Origin: Neoconidiobolus thromboides FSU 785 | Lineage: Eukaryota; Entomophthoromycota; Entomophthoromycetes; Entomophthorales; Neoconidiobolaceae | Reading direction: 5' to 3' | DNA length: 64,000 nt | Assembly (NCBI GenBank): GCA_025603075.1 | Contig: MU626292.1 | Coordinates: 78,790-142,789, forward strand | In this document: piece after piece, positions 33,983 to 46,699 of the stretch | Layout: the number at the start of each line of letters is the position of its first letter | Position numbering within the stretch: the first letter of the stretch is position 1 | Notes under the pieces: generated by a model | Told to the model about the DNA's origin: nothing | Database searches by the model: none | What the model saw: only the letters and a program-made list of their open reading frames with translations | Made by a program: the position numbers and the translations under genes

Positions 33983-36072
33983 GTTGAATAAGTTGAATTC
34001 GCAATAGACAAATGTAAATTAAATAAAACTAACAAAAGCTAAACTTTTATGTTTTTTGAACTGACCAATTAAATTTCTAATCTCAATCACCCCAAATTTC
34101 ATTAGTTTTTATATCCAATCAATTTCGAGTTGATAAATTGGAACCCAAATTATCGATTTTTTTTCAAACTTTAATAATTTTAAGCTTGAGAGCTCCCTCT
34201 TAATTTGCTTGAATGTTGGTCAAAATTTACAAATTTGCAATTTCATTTGTTAACAAAACCTATATTTGGAAAGTACGCATTTATCGGTATCCAACTCAAT
34301 TATTCTAGTAAGTTCTATCACTTTCAACCATTATTCCTCAATTAGTTTTATATTACTAAGTTTTCTGTTGAAAAAAAGCGGATCTATTATTAGTAATGAC
34401 TTTAGTAAACATTTATAACATTAAATAACAATGTCAACATAATTTTTTAGTCCCTTAAAAATTAACTATACAAAATGTTTATTTAAATATAAAATTAATT
34501 TTGAAACAAACATTAGATAAACTAGTTTAATTTCAGATAATAGTAAAAATTAAACCTCTGCCCATAAAATCAGGGATACTATTAAATCTTATTTTTCAAT
34601 TCAAATTTCTAGAGTTTTAATTTTTATGAATCGAAAATCAATTGATAAGAAACCGGTATTAATATTATATTGAATATTACAATGTCCCAATTTCCAAATA
34701 TAATTAACTCTGAAGGCATTTAATGTACAATGGAAGTTTTTAATATTTTTTTTAATGTATTCAAGCGTTTCTTTTCCACTTATTTTTGTACAACTATTCA
34801 TGAGAAGATTTTTATTGTACCTGATTAATGTTTGTAAACTCTGAAACTATGGCTAAAAGTATAAGCTTACTCTTTAAACTAAGCTATAAATGTTAGATAG
34901 ACTAGACTAGCACACCTTTTTAATAAAGCGATTTTTTAACTTGATATGTATTTGTTTCATGGAAAAGGCAAAATATATTACCTATTGAGAAAATATAAAC
35001 TGTTATAAAATAAATTTTGGTAAGCATTTTGAAGTTGTACAAGTATTCTAACATCACTTCCGCCATTGAATCAATAAGTCATAAAGTAATCCTACTAAAG
35101 CTACGAGGTATATTTGAAAAATTTATATTATATAAATACTATGTCTATTATAGCTATAGTACTAAAAATCGAGCTTGTTTTAGCCTTAGTTATTTCAAAT
35201 GTACAAAGTCAAGAATTTTTAATTTGGTAAAACAGCATTATGATATAATTACTCTTTTAGATAAGAAAGTTAAAAAGTTGGTAATTTTTACGCACTCCTC
35301 ATGATCTATGATTAAAATACTTATTTGAGATTCAAATTAATCCTTTATAACATATTTCCTTTGAGCTAATTTAGCACCAAGGTAATATTAAATTTACGCC
35401 AAAGTATTCGATATTATAAATTTGTTTGATTTATTTTACAAAATTCCTCTTGCATTTATTTAATCTAGATTCTTTTTTTAGAAACACGTCTGGAACAACA
35501 TATTTGGTATAAAATTTTAAACTGAATTTTATTATTCTATTTAATTTTATTAAAAATACATTTAGAACATTTTATTAAAAAACACTAAATGTATTAAAAG
35601 TACGCTTCATTTATTTATAGCCTAAAATAATTCAAAATTAACAGGAATTGCTATGTATGATATAGTATATTTTCTAAAGTAAGGCTGTTAAGCCTACATT
35701 AATAAAAATAGTGTAATATCAAGCATTAAAAATCAATTGATAAAGCTGAAATTTTAATTCGGTTTAAATTAAAAAATGAGGGAATTGAACTTATTAAGGC
35801 TTTAAAGAGGTGATAAAAATGATAGAAATTTATTCAATCATTTTTTGTAAATAAACAAGGGTATTGGACTGCTTATACTTAAAACCAATAATGAGCAGCT
35901 TTTTCATGAATTTATATGTCATTAATCAGTTAATTACAGAGTATTACTTATGACACAATTTAGAACAACATAAAAAAGAATAGAATTATTTAAGAGTGTA
36001 TAATAACAAAACATATAAAATAAACGAAAATTCATTCCATAAATTCAATTTTAAAATAAAAATAAAAATAAA
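33983..36072. other. Long intergenic region, decayed coding-like pieces only
   Basis: About 2.1 kb. Frames of 66 codons (34601-34801, -) and 95 codons (35017-35304, +) exist, but neither resembles a family I know and both are rich in AT-type codons. I do not call them genes. Confidence 0.4.
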
Positions 36073-36483
36073 ATGATGCTAGAAAATGGACTAAAGAGAA
36101 TGAATCTAAGCTGGAGACATAAAATCGAAACAAAAGGAGAAGAAGAATGGATAAAACGACCAAAAAAAGAAATGAATGTTAATTCTAATACTACCTCCAG
36201 ATTATTAAAAAAACAACCTCAAGTTTGTCTAGCAACCACATCAATATGCAGTGAGAAAGCAAAAGAATATAAACCTTTAAATAAATCTTCATCTATCAAC
36301 TGTCTAAAAGCATTAGCATTAGCACCGAAATCAAAATTACCTATTACCATCTCTTGGCGTGAAGAGATCATTAACCTAAGACATAGCTTTTCATTAAATT
36401 ATTTATTAAAACAAGAAGAAATTATTGTTGATTTATGTCCTATTGAAGACGATATGTTCATCTCGGAAAGAGATTCCTTATAG
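36073..36483 (+). CDS. Small unknown protein
   Basis: Intronless, 136 residues from MMLENGLKRMNL at 36073, preceded by an A-rich leader. It is basic in the first 60 residues (KRPKKE, RLLKKQ), ends acidic (LCPIEDDMFISERDSL), and carries two Cys around residue 60 and one each near 77 and 123. LPITISWREEIINLRHSFSLN looks like a conserved-type short motif, but I cannot place it. No membrane helix or signal peptide. It is probably a gene by codon look and a clean start, with moderate doubt owing to its size. Confidence 0.5.
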   Translation: MMLENGLKRMNLSWRHKIETKGEEEWIKRPKKEMNVNSNTTSRLLKKQPQVCLATTSICSEKAKEYKPLNKSSSINCLKALALAPKSKLPITISWREEIINLRHSFSLNYLLKQEEIIVDLCPIEDDMFISERDSL

Positions 36484-37604
36484 CTGTGCTAAAGTTCCTT
36501 GTTTTTATTTATTCAACTAATCATTAAATTTCTTTCACCATAATAAAATTTAAAAATCAAATGTAATTATGACATTTTATAATAAAATTCAGGGTATTTT
36601 TTGAGAATTGTTATTCTCTATATTATATTTTTTGAGTTACCAATGTTACTGTAATAATTTTATAAATTATTAAGATTATTAAATACCACCGTTTATTAAT
36701 AATATTTCATTTATTATTTATAAGTATTGTTATTCAAGCTATATCTAAAAATAAAACAAATGGTTTGTTGACAAATTATTATAATAATTATTATTTAATA
36801 AGATGATTTTTTATTCAAAAAGGGTATTAATTTTAAATCAGTTTTTATCATTTAATATTTAAAAGTAGCACAATTAAACAAAGCTATTGTACTACAAGTG
36901 CATTTATCTTGTAGATTAACTTAATCGAATTAGCGATGCTTTATTAATATAAAAAAGGCAGTAATAATACTGTATATATTATAAACACATTATTTCGATA
37001 TAGCTTGCAATTGTTAGTTCCTCATAATCTCATCAAATCTAACAATGGAATAATACAGGGGATGTATTTTTGTATTTAAGAATTTTACTAACAATTTTTC
37101 TATTCAAATAGTGTTTAAAAAAGGAAAAAATGATGAAGCCAAAAAAAAACATCCCCATAACTTACATCTGAATAGTTGCTGTTGATGTTACCAGGATCCA
37201 TACTTTTAGTATTTTAATACAAATAAAGAAAACACAAAAACATGTTTGTAATAGTGGGATTTATTAAGCTATCAATGTAGAATCACAGGAAAGCATTCAT
37301 AAAAAACCCTTATAGATTAATTATTGTGCAATTCATGCAAATAATAACCACAGATGTATAGAAGTTTAAGCATACAAAGCACAACCAATATGATATTTTT
37401 TTAAGAGTGTATTATGTGTGGGGTAAAACCCGATTCGTACATATGATATTTGGTGGTTTAATATATAGTCTTTTAATAGCTATTAAGAGTTAAGTAGTTT
37501 GTAATAGTATTAATGGTTAAAATTTTTCAAAAACTTTAATTTACAAATTGCTTTTATCTGTAATAATTTACTAGTAAAATAAAAATAATGGCCAAATGTG
37601 TGTA
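36484..37604. other. Intergenic with one miniature element
   Basis: AT-rich spacer holding element copy 13. No gene seen. Confidence 0.4.
37058..37156 (-). mobile_element. GGGGATGT miniature element, copy 13
   Basis: 99 bp with well-kept GGGGATGTATTTTTG and AAAACATCCCC arms. The flanks TACA and ATAA no longer match. Confidence 0.82.
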
Positions 37605-37696
37605 GGGATGTTCTTTTTGGCTTCATCACTTTTTCTATCTTTCAAGTGCTATTTAAGTGCAAAAATTGTAAAATTCTTAAACAAAAGTACATCCTC
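37605..37696 (+). mobile_element. GGGGATGT miniature element, copy 14
   Basis: About 92 bp, shortened in the GTTAGTAAAA part, with ends GGGATGTTCTTTTTGG and TACATCCTC. It lies 15 bp beyond the F-box gene stop, so it is probably transcribed in that gene's 3' UTR. Confidence 0.78.
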
Positions 37697-37711
37697 ATAT
37701 GCTACTACCAG

Positions 37712-39013
37712 TTACTCTGATTTTATCCAGTCCAATGATGGAACATATTCAGATAGAATAGAAAGATCGGTATCTTTGTAGCAACTAAATGGAGCAATAA
37801 ATATTAAGGGAGCAGTATGAACATAGTCGAGTCCTGTATCACGATTTATAAAATAAAGAGCTTCAGCTTTAATTACTTTCAGGTTAGGAAAAAGAGATAA
37901 AAAAAACGCAAAGGCCTCGAAAGTGGAATATAAACAATTAATTTTAATTTCCTTGATAAGACTAGACTGAAGTAATTTGAACTTTTCATCATAAAAATCA
38001 TTCCTAGTTAGGTCCAATTTTGCAAATAGTTTTTCTAGATCAAGTCGTATGGATCCAAAATTAATAATTTGAGTACTTGTTAATAAAGGAATTAAATTTA
38101 GCGTCTCTTTTGTGAAATCCCAAAAATACACATCCTTTAACGTTGGAATTTTTAAAAGATCGTAATTAATCGGATTTCTTGGGTTGAAATAACCTAAACC
38201 AACGACATTACTATTTTCAATTAATACCATGTTATTGTGTTTATTGTTATTGTTAAAATAAAGGCTATTATAGTTCATTAACTTTATACCTTTTATTTTA
38301 TTCAAGTCCCCAAAATATTTGATATTAAAATCATTCCCAAGGTACCCTCTAATTTCTATTTTTAAATTAGAGACAAAGTTTATTGATGGATTTATTTGAT
38401 TATTAATTTCAATGTGCTCATCAGATTTTAAATTTAACCTCCTTAAATTAATAAATTTTGTTTTGATTGTATCTAATCCTTTGATATCTATACCTCCAAT
38501 TGAATATACTTTAAGTGCTATTAATTTATCCGGGTTTAACTCTTTAACAACTTCTTCGATTGATATATTTAGTCCAATACATTCAAATACTACAACCTGA
38601 TTTAAGTAGCTATTGAATACATTCAAAGACTCTTTAAAATTAGAAGAATCTATACTAAGTTTTCTTAATTTCGGCAATTCAATTTCTAGCTTGTTAATAT
38701 CCACTGTATCGATACTAGCATGTATAGAGGTTAAATTTGGACAACTATCCAAAAACCTAATTGTATCATCCTTTACATAAATATGATTCATTAAAATTCC
38801 ATTCTCCAGAATGAATTTATATTGATATTTCTGATATTTAGTAAACCCAACTTGAAAATATACTGAATAAATTGAGTGATATTTAATTACTCTATTTACA
38901 ATATCAAATAACTCTTTACTTAAAAAACACAAGTCAAACAATTCTTCCGGGTGTAACAACTTGAATATATCTTCTAGTAGTACATCGGATAATTGGCAAA
39001 ACTTTAACACCAT
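37712..39013 (-). CDS. F-box / leucine-rich repeat protein (intact family member)
   Basis: Intronless, 433 residues starting MVLKFCQLSDVLLEDIF. The first about 45 residues fit an F-box (LSDVLLEDIFKLLHPEELFDLCFLSKELFDIV), which binds Skp1 in SCF ubiquitin ligases. The remainder has irregular leucine-rich repeats (LPKLRKLSID, INLRRLNLKSDEHIEI, LFPNLKVIKAEAL) that would select the substrate. The C-terminus VHTAPLIFIAPF ... SLDWIKSE is shared with two pseudogenes in this window, which shows a local family. No membrane segment. Substrate unknown. The F-box is divergent, so Skp1 binding is inferred from position and pattern. Confidence 0.8.
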   Translation of the reverse strand: MVLKFCQLSDVLLEDIFKLLHPEELFDLCFLSKELFDIVNRVIKYHSIYSVYFQVGFTKYQKYQYKFILENGILMNHIYVKDDTIRFLDSCPNLTSIHASIDTVDINKLEIELPKLRKLSIDSSNFKESLNVFNSYLNQVVVFECIGLNISIEEVVKELNPDKLIALKVYSIGGIDIKGLDTIKTKFINLRRLNLKSDEHIEINNQINPSINFVSNLKIEIRGYLGNDFNIKYFGDLNKIKGIKLMNYNSLYFNNNNKHNNMVLIENSNVVGLGYFNPRNPINYDLLKIPTLKDVYFWDFTKETLNLIPLLTSTQIINFGSIRLDLEKLFAKLDLTRNDFYDEKFKLLQSSLIKEIKINCLYSTFEAFAFFLSLFPNLKVIKAEALYFINRDTGLDYVHTAPLIFIAPFSCYKDTDLSILSEYVPSLDWIKSE

Positions 39014-40037
39014 TTTGAATAAAATGCAGAAAGAAAAACAGTGTTACTTTTAAATTCATGATGCTTTCATAAGCAAAATTTATTATACTATTGCATAAAT
39101 CAAATTTTGTTAATAGATGACACATTTTTGAAAATCTTGATAATAGATAGTAGTTTAAGTTGGATATAATAAGTAAACCAATGGTAATGACAATGAAGTA
39201 TTACAGTTGTTTTTGTTATTTGTGTAATTAATATTAAGCAAGCTAATTAAAAATCATATTGCTAAAATATGTGTACAATAATCAAATTACTGTATGCTTC
39301 TGGTTTACTTTAAAAATTAATATTCTTAATTATTTTTAATAAATCTGATAAAAAATTGTAATAAAATAGCTTTAAATTTGTAATATACTTAATAAACTAT
39401 CATCAACTTCCCTTATATCTCATTCTCTCCTCTTGACTATGTTTAGCTTCTCTTTAAACAAATATCTATAGTTAATCAAGCTATACCTCATAATTTTAAT
39501 ACTTTAAGACGATGCTCGATTCAGATACTTTAGTTAAATAAATAAAATCGTATAGAAAGCTAGACGAACATGGAACTCTTAATACATGATTTGAAAATAT
39601 ATTCTGAATCATTTTTGTGCTTATTAAAATTATTGAGTGATTTGATGAGCTATTATTATAATCAGTCAAACTACTCATTTATTGTTTCTATGTTTGTGTC
39701 TTTATTTTTAGCTCAAGCATTCTATAATTGATAGCTCAGATTATGTATTAGTACTAATGATATATTATAAGAAATTACAATACTACAAATTAGAAACGAA
39801 TCCATATGAGCGTTTATGTGAAATTGTTATTTCTAGGTTTAAAGTTATTAAACCTCTTATTAAATATATATGTATAAATATATAAAGAAATGTTTTTCTA
39901 GACCGATTGCTGTACAATTTATAAATAATTGATTATTCATATTTTAAACTAAATTAAACCATCCAGTGTAGTATATGGGTTTTATTACTAAAGTCCTATG
40001 AAAAACTATGTAAGTAGCGTTTGACAAAAACCGATTT
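39014..40037. other. Intergenic upstream of the F-box gene
   Basis: About 1 kb, AT-rich. A 60-codon minus frame at 39496-39678 has no recognisable features. No element seen. Confidence 0.4.
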
Positions 40038-40041
40038 ATAT

Positions 40042-40138
40042 GGGGATGTTTTTTGGTTTCATCACTTTTTCCATCTTTTAACCCCTATCTGGACGGAAAA
40101 TTTGCTAGTAAAATTCTTAAACACAAAAATACATTCCC
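40042..40138 (+). mobile_element. GGGGATGT miniature element, copy 15
   Basis: 97 bp, ATAT on both sides (40038-40041, 40139-40142). It lies about 120 bp beyond the 3' end of an F-box pseudogene. Confidence 0.86.
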
Positions 40139-40261
40139 ATATAATTAAACTAATATTTTAAACTTTAAAGATTAAAGTATGAAACTTTGTCTTTAATTTG
40201 TATCTAACACGATTCAATAATAATAACAAAATACTGGTTATATGGGATATGTACCAGTATT

Positions 40262-41565
40262 TTAGTATACTTTGATACAGTTTAACAACGGAATATATTT
40301 TGATAGATCATAAAAGAAATTCACTGATATAAATTTAAAGGGTATAATAAATAATAAAGAGGTGGCGTATTTGTAATTGAATTCTATATATTCAGTTATT
40401 AGATCAAAGCATTTAATTTGACCAGTTCAATATTAAGGAAAAGAGATAAATAAAAAATGAATTTTCTAAGGTTAATTTCAAAATATTCAGTTTTAATTTG
40501 CTTTGTAAATTGACATTTAGTCAAAATGTATGCTTCACTATATAAGCTGTCCCCTTTTAAACTGGATTTACCAAATATCTCCTTTATATCAGCATCTAAA
40601 TATTTAATACAAACAGTTTAAATATTTGATAGGAGTGAAATTAATTTTAACAAGTTTCTTGAAAAAGCCTTAACATGAGCTTCTTTTAAGGCTGGCAGCT
40701 TTAAAAAGTCATAATTAGTTGGATAACTAGGATCAAAATACCCCAGAACGATGATATTACCCTTTCCAATTACCTTTATATCATCACGTCCATTATTGGT
40801 GTTAGGATAATAGCCAGTTGATTATGCTAGTTTAATGCTTTTTATTTGATTTAAACCACTGGAATATCTGACACCAAGCTCATCATAAAAACGTCTTTGA
40901 ACTTTTGAAGTTAAGATTGAATTAAAATCTGTTCTAAGATTAAGTTTATTAGGTATAACAATAAATATGTCAGATTCTAAGTTTAATACTTTTAGATTAT
41001 TAAACCTTGTTTTAACCATATTTGACTCATCCAGATATAATAAATTTATACTACTAACGATAAGAGATCTTAATATATTTAGATTTAAGTTTTCAACGAG
41101 AGTGAAAATTGGTATATGTTCTGCACTAAAATTAAGTACTTTAAGTTGGCTTAAATACTTGTTGAAGATACTTGCTCCCTTTTTGCATTCATAACATAAT
41201 AATAATACTTTTCTCAATTTTGGCATCTCAATCTTGAGTTGGAATATACTTATTAGTTGGGCTTAAATAAAGTATACATTGTATATTTGGACAATAACTT
41301 AAAAGCTTTATTTTATTATCATCTAGACTTATATGTTTCATTAAGGATCAATTTTCTTTGGTAAGTTTTTCTTAAAAACTCTTATACTTCCAATATCTAT
41401 TTTGATTATATATTGAATGGGCTAAATTATATTTAATTACATCACCTATAATATTATAAAAGCCTTTACTTAAAGCATAAATTAAATGAATCTTCTGCAG
41501 GTAATAGGTTGAATATATCTTGTAATAAGATATCAGATAATTGATTAAACTTTAATTCTGTTTGT
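40262..41565 (-). pseudogene. F-box/LRR protein pseudogene, second copy
   Basis: Same plan as the intact gene upstream but with many stops and shifts. The start segment has ELKFNQLSDILLQDIFNLL (about 41510-41565). The middle is the longest open piece, 40822-41226 (MPKLRKVLLLC, FNNLKVLNLES, SGLNQIKSIKLA). The C-terminal segment has ATSLLFIIPF ... IPLLNCIKVY near 40262-40390. The order and spacing of the pieces match the 433-residue paralogue, so this is a decayed tandem-type duplicate about 1.2 kb upstream of it on the same strand. Confidence 0.8.
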
Positions 41566-42933
41566 AATAAAATTAGAATAACTCGATTCTAATTTCTGTA
41601 TATTTTATTGTTTCGATTTCGTAAGCAAATTTATAACCCACATTGTTGGTTAAATAAATTATATGTTTTTAAAAAGTTGATAGTTATTGAACAATATACA
41701 ATTAAGCTAAATATTATAAGTTATAATACTTTTGATACTAAATACTGATGATAGGTTGTTTTTATTTTCTTCTTCGTTATCATTTAGTCTATGGTTTTTG
41801 CTATTAATTCAAAATTTAAATCTAATATAAAATCGTATAAAATAACCAAAATGTTAATATTTTCGAAACGCACCCCAGTCCACCTTCATATTTTTAATAA
41901 CCAGATCCATAAAAAAACTCCTTACAAATAAGCCATGGTACATCTTATTAAATAGGGTATCTCTTAATTTCATTCTTGTTTTGCTCTCTTCACATCATAC
42001 ACGCTTTTCTTTCCTATTTAAAAATAGGCCTACAATTGAATATTTTATTTTTAGTTTTAACTTGAGAAGCTATTTACTAAATTGATTTAATTGTGATACC
42101 AGCTGTGATATGCTTAATAATATACTCAACTAAAGTATTAACTGATTTATTAACTCTATATAACTACTTCACTATATCTATAAAAAAACTCGATAACTTT
42201 TATTCTTATTTTTTTTGCCTATTTACTAGTTTCTTCCATATTTCTAATATGATAAAATTAAAAATTTACTCAAGATAAATTTTTGGTCAATATTTCAATG
42301 TCTAGGTGCTATTGTCCAAAATTTAGATCCATTTTAATATGGCGGTTAATGTGGCTATTATATGCCCTACACAATATAATATAGCTCTCTTAAAATAGTC
42401 CACATCTTAATTCTAGTAAACAAAAGGACTTTTATAGAGCCATTGATATTAAAAACACTACCTTACTCTTATACTATAAGTGACAACGAGTACTTCGAAG
42501 ACAAAATAGTATTAAAAACAATCCTAATTTTACATTTAGATTATAAAGAATTAATGTCAAATATTATTTCATTCTAATTATAAAATAAAAGTATATGCTA
42601 TACTTAATAAAATAGATATTCAACGTCATAAAATAGCCTAGTCCCTATTTAAATATCAAGCCTATTAGACTTTATAATGTTGACCCTAAATCATAATTTG
42701 GTCGTAATAATTTAATTGATACTAAATTAACCACTAGACTTTCATTTTGAAATCGTAACTTTGTTACTGGTCTTTCCATTTATATTTCATAGCTGATTCT
42801 AATCAAGTTGATAAATTATACTAAAATATAAATAGTTTATAAACTTCAATACTAGATTAACCTAAAACATTGGTTAAACTTTAATGAAATATTTATTTGT
42901 TTTATTAGAGGTGGAAACACTGATAATTTAAAT
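41566..42933. other. Intergenic, nothing clear
   Basis: About 1.4 kb of AT-rich DNA, with the 3' flank of ATP synthase beta at the right end. No element or gene recognised. Confidence 0.4.
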
Positions 42934-44565
<1,632 letters not shown>

Positions 44566-45334
44566 CTTATACAATAAATGAAAAGGAAAACGATTCCAAC
44601 TTGTTTTAAAATTTACACTTACAATATAATTAAGTTTTATCCCAAATCATCAAATCATAGTAAGGTGATGATCTATTCTCACTATTGATTGGTCAGTATC
44701 GAAAATTTTTAAATTTGTATCGGATATACTATTTCATTTGTTTACAAAGTTTACTTTCATTGGCTTAATTACAATTAATTGCCCAAATTAATCCAATCAA
44801 ATGTACTTAAAATCTAACATGGATCTAGCCTACGTCCCATAATTTTTTATTTATCAGATTACCCAAATTCGTTTGAATACTTAAACGAATTTTATTGGAC
44901 GATAGTCAAATCAATTCTACTAATAATTCAAATCATAAAAATTATGGGAAAACTTAACTATCAATCAGATAATTTAATATTTGGCTATTTTTAAATTTAG
45001 TATAAGATACAACAATGAATATGAAATATTGTTAATAAAACAACTTAAAACATAGCTAGATAAATGTATTCCTTTGGTATTTTTCATAACAGTTCTATTT
45101 TAAAGCCAAACATTAATGAAATCTAGTTTTTAGAGTCATTGATACTTTAAAGTAAAGTGAATATTATTTAATTTTAAATTATCAATACCTTTTTTAAATT
45201 TGAAGTTTCATAGAATTATAAAATCAGAATCTTAACAAAATTACAAAATACAAAAGCAGATTTTATATAGTCAGTGACTATACAATGATATTAATTATTA
45301 ATTATTAATTATTAATTAGATTGTAAATATAATG

Positions 45335-45420
45335 AGTATTCTTTTTCGCTTTCAATCACTTTTTATGCAGTATTAAAGAAACAATTTATTAGTAGAATTA
45401 TATAAAAGAAGAAACATTCC
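45335..45420 (+). mobile_element. GGGGATGT miniature element, copy 16 (heavily decayed)
   Basis: Recognised by the body order TTTCAATCACTTTTT ... TTATTAGTAGAATTATA ... AACATTCC. The left arm is lost. Confidence 0.5.
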
Positions 45421-45714
45421 TATATCTAAATTAAAACTAAGCTAATTTATTATATATAACAATTTACAAAATATAAAACAGTTATGCTATTTTAATAGTA
45501 ATTATCAAATTTAAAATAATCTTAAATTAATAAACAAAATATCAAAAAATTGAAAAAATATTATATTTGTTATCAATTAATAATAAAACTCATTATACAA
45601 GATATTTAAAATTCAACTATATGGAATGTAGTACAAATTTGGTAAATTTTAGATTTTAAAAAGTGTGGATTAATTGCTGAATAATGTAACAATTCTATTT
45701 GAATAACAATTTAA

Positions 45715-45806
45715 GGGAGTTTTCAAGTTTCATCGTATTTTCGATTTTCTTAGCGCTACTAAATGGAAAGAGTATTAGCAAATTTCTCAAGCAAAAAGGG
45801 CATTCT
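45715..45806 (+). mobile_element. GGGGATGT miniature element, copy 17 (decayed)
   Basis: GGGAGTTTTCAAGTTTCATC ... TTAGCGCTACT ... GGAAAGAGTATTAGCAAA ... GCATTC. Same order as the intact copies with many changes; no duplication. Confidence 0.6.
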
Positions 45807-45924
45807 TATTTATTTTAGAAATGTAATTACAAAAATAGTAGCAAATAATTTATCTAAAAAACTATACCTTTTTCGCTTAGACCCATAGGAATTCTAATGT
45901 GTTAATAGATTGAGTTGAGTAGAT

Positions 45925-46024
45925 GGGGATGTATTTTTATGTTTAAGAATTTTACTAACAAATTTTCCGCTTAAATAATGCTTAAATAATGGAAAAAATA
46001 ATGAAGTCAAAAAAAAACACCCCC
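45925..46024 (-). mobile_element. GGGGATGT miniature element, copy 18
   Basis: 100 bp with AGAT on both sides (45921-45924, 46025-46028). This non-palindromic flank is among the best evidence that the target duplication is 4 bp. Confidence 0.9.
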
Positions 46025-46092
46025 AGATAATGGACTAAAAATGTTCAATAGAAACTTAACAAAATATCAAACAGTATTGTTAAAATTTTAAT

Positions 46093-46185
46093 GAAGATGT
46101 ATTTTTTGTTTAAAAGATTTATTAGTATTTTTTTCTCAAATGGTGTTCAAAAATAGAAAATACAATAAAACTAAAAAGCATCCCT
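46093..46185 (-). mobile_element. GGGGATGT miniature element, copy 19 (decayed)
   Basis: GAAGATGTATTTTTTG ... AAAGCATCCCT with a degraded body. Confidence 0.6.
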
Positions 46186-46217
46186 AAATGCTTCTGTAAA
46201 ATAAGCTTTTAACAAAT

Positions 46218-46315
46218 GGGAATGTATTTTTGTATCTAACAATTTTACTAACAATTTTTCCATTCAAATACTACTTAAAAAATGGAAAAGTGATGAAACT
46301 AAAAAAAACATCTCC
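46218..46315 (-). mobile_element. GGGGATGT miniature element, copy 20
   Basis: 98 bp, AAAT on both sides (46214-46217, 46316-46319), ends GGGAATGTATTTTTG and AAACATCTCC. Confidence 0.85.
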
Positions 46316-46699
46316 AAATGATGTCTATCTTTAATTCCTTTTTAAAAAAACAAGCAGAAAAAGTGGACATTTAAAACATTCAATTGTAGCAATTTTTTAT
46401 TTAAATTTGAAAAATGTTTTGCATTCTGTTTAGGTTCTGATAAACATTTTAATATAATTACTTACATAGGTAATTCATAAGCATACTGAAATACCTATGA
46501 GTTTATGTGAAAAAGGTTTAATAAAAAGATAAAAGAATTAAATTAGGATGTAGAATGAATCTGTCTAATCATTTAATTTAATTTCGATTACTAATTGGAG
46601 TCTTTAAGACACTTATACTTTATTTGATAATTAATGATGTCAAACACAAATAACAAACAAAACAAAATATAACAAGCACATTATACTTTAATGAAAAGC

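Larger units (their letters stand above)
44566..46699. other. Intergenic, cluster of miniature elements
   Basis: About 2.1 kb with five copies (16-20) of the GGGGATGT element in varied states of decay and an ATTA-rich run near 45293-45317. No gene. Confidence 0.5.

Noticed and set aside
35017-35304. 95-codon plus-strand frame
   Set aside because: AT-driven amino-acid content (Lys/Ile/Tyr/Ser), no motif, no supporting exon; taken as chance or an old relic.
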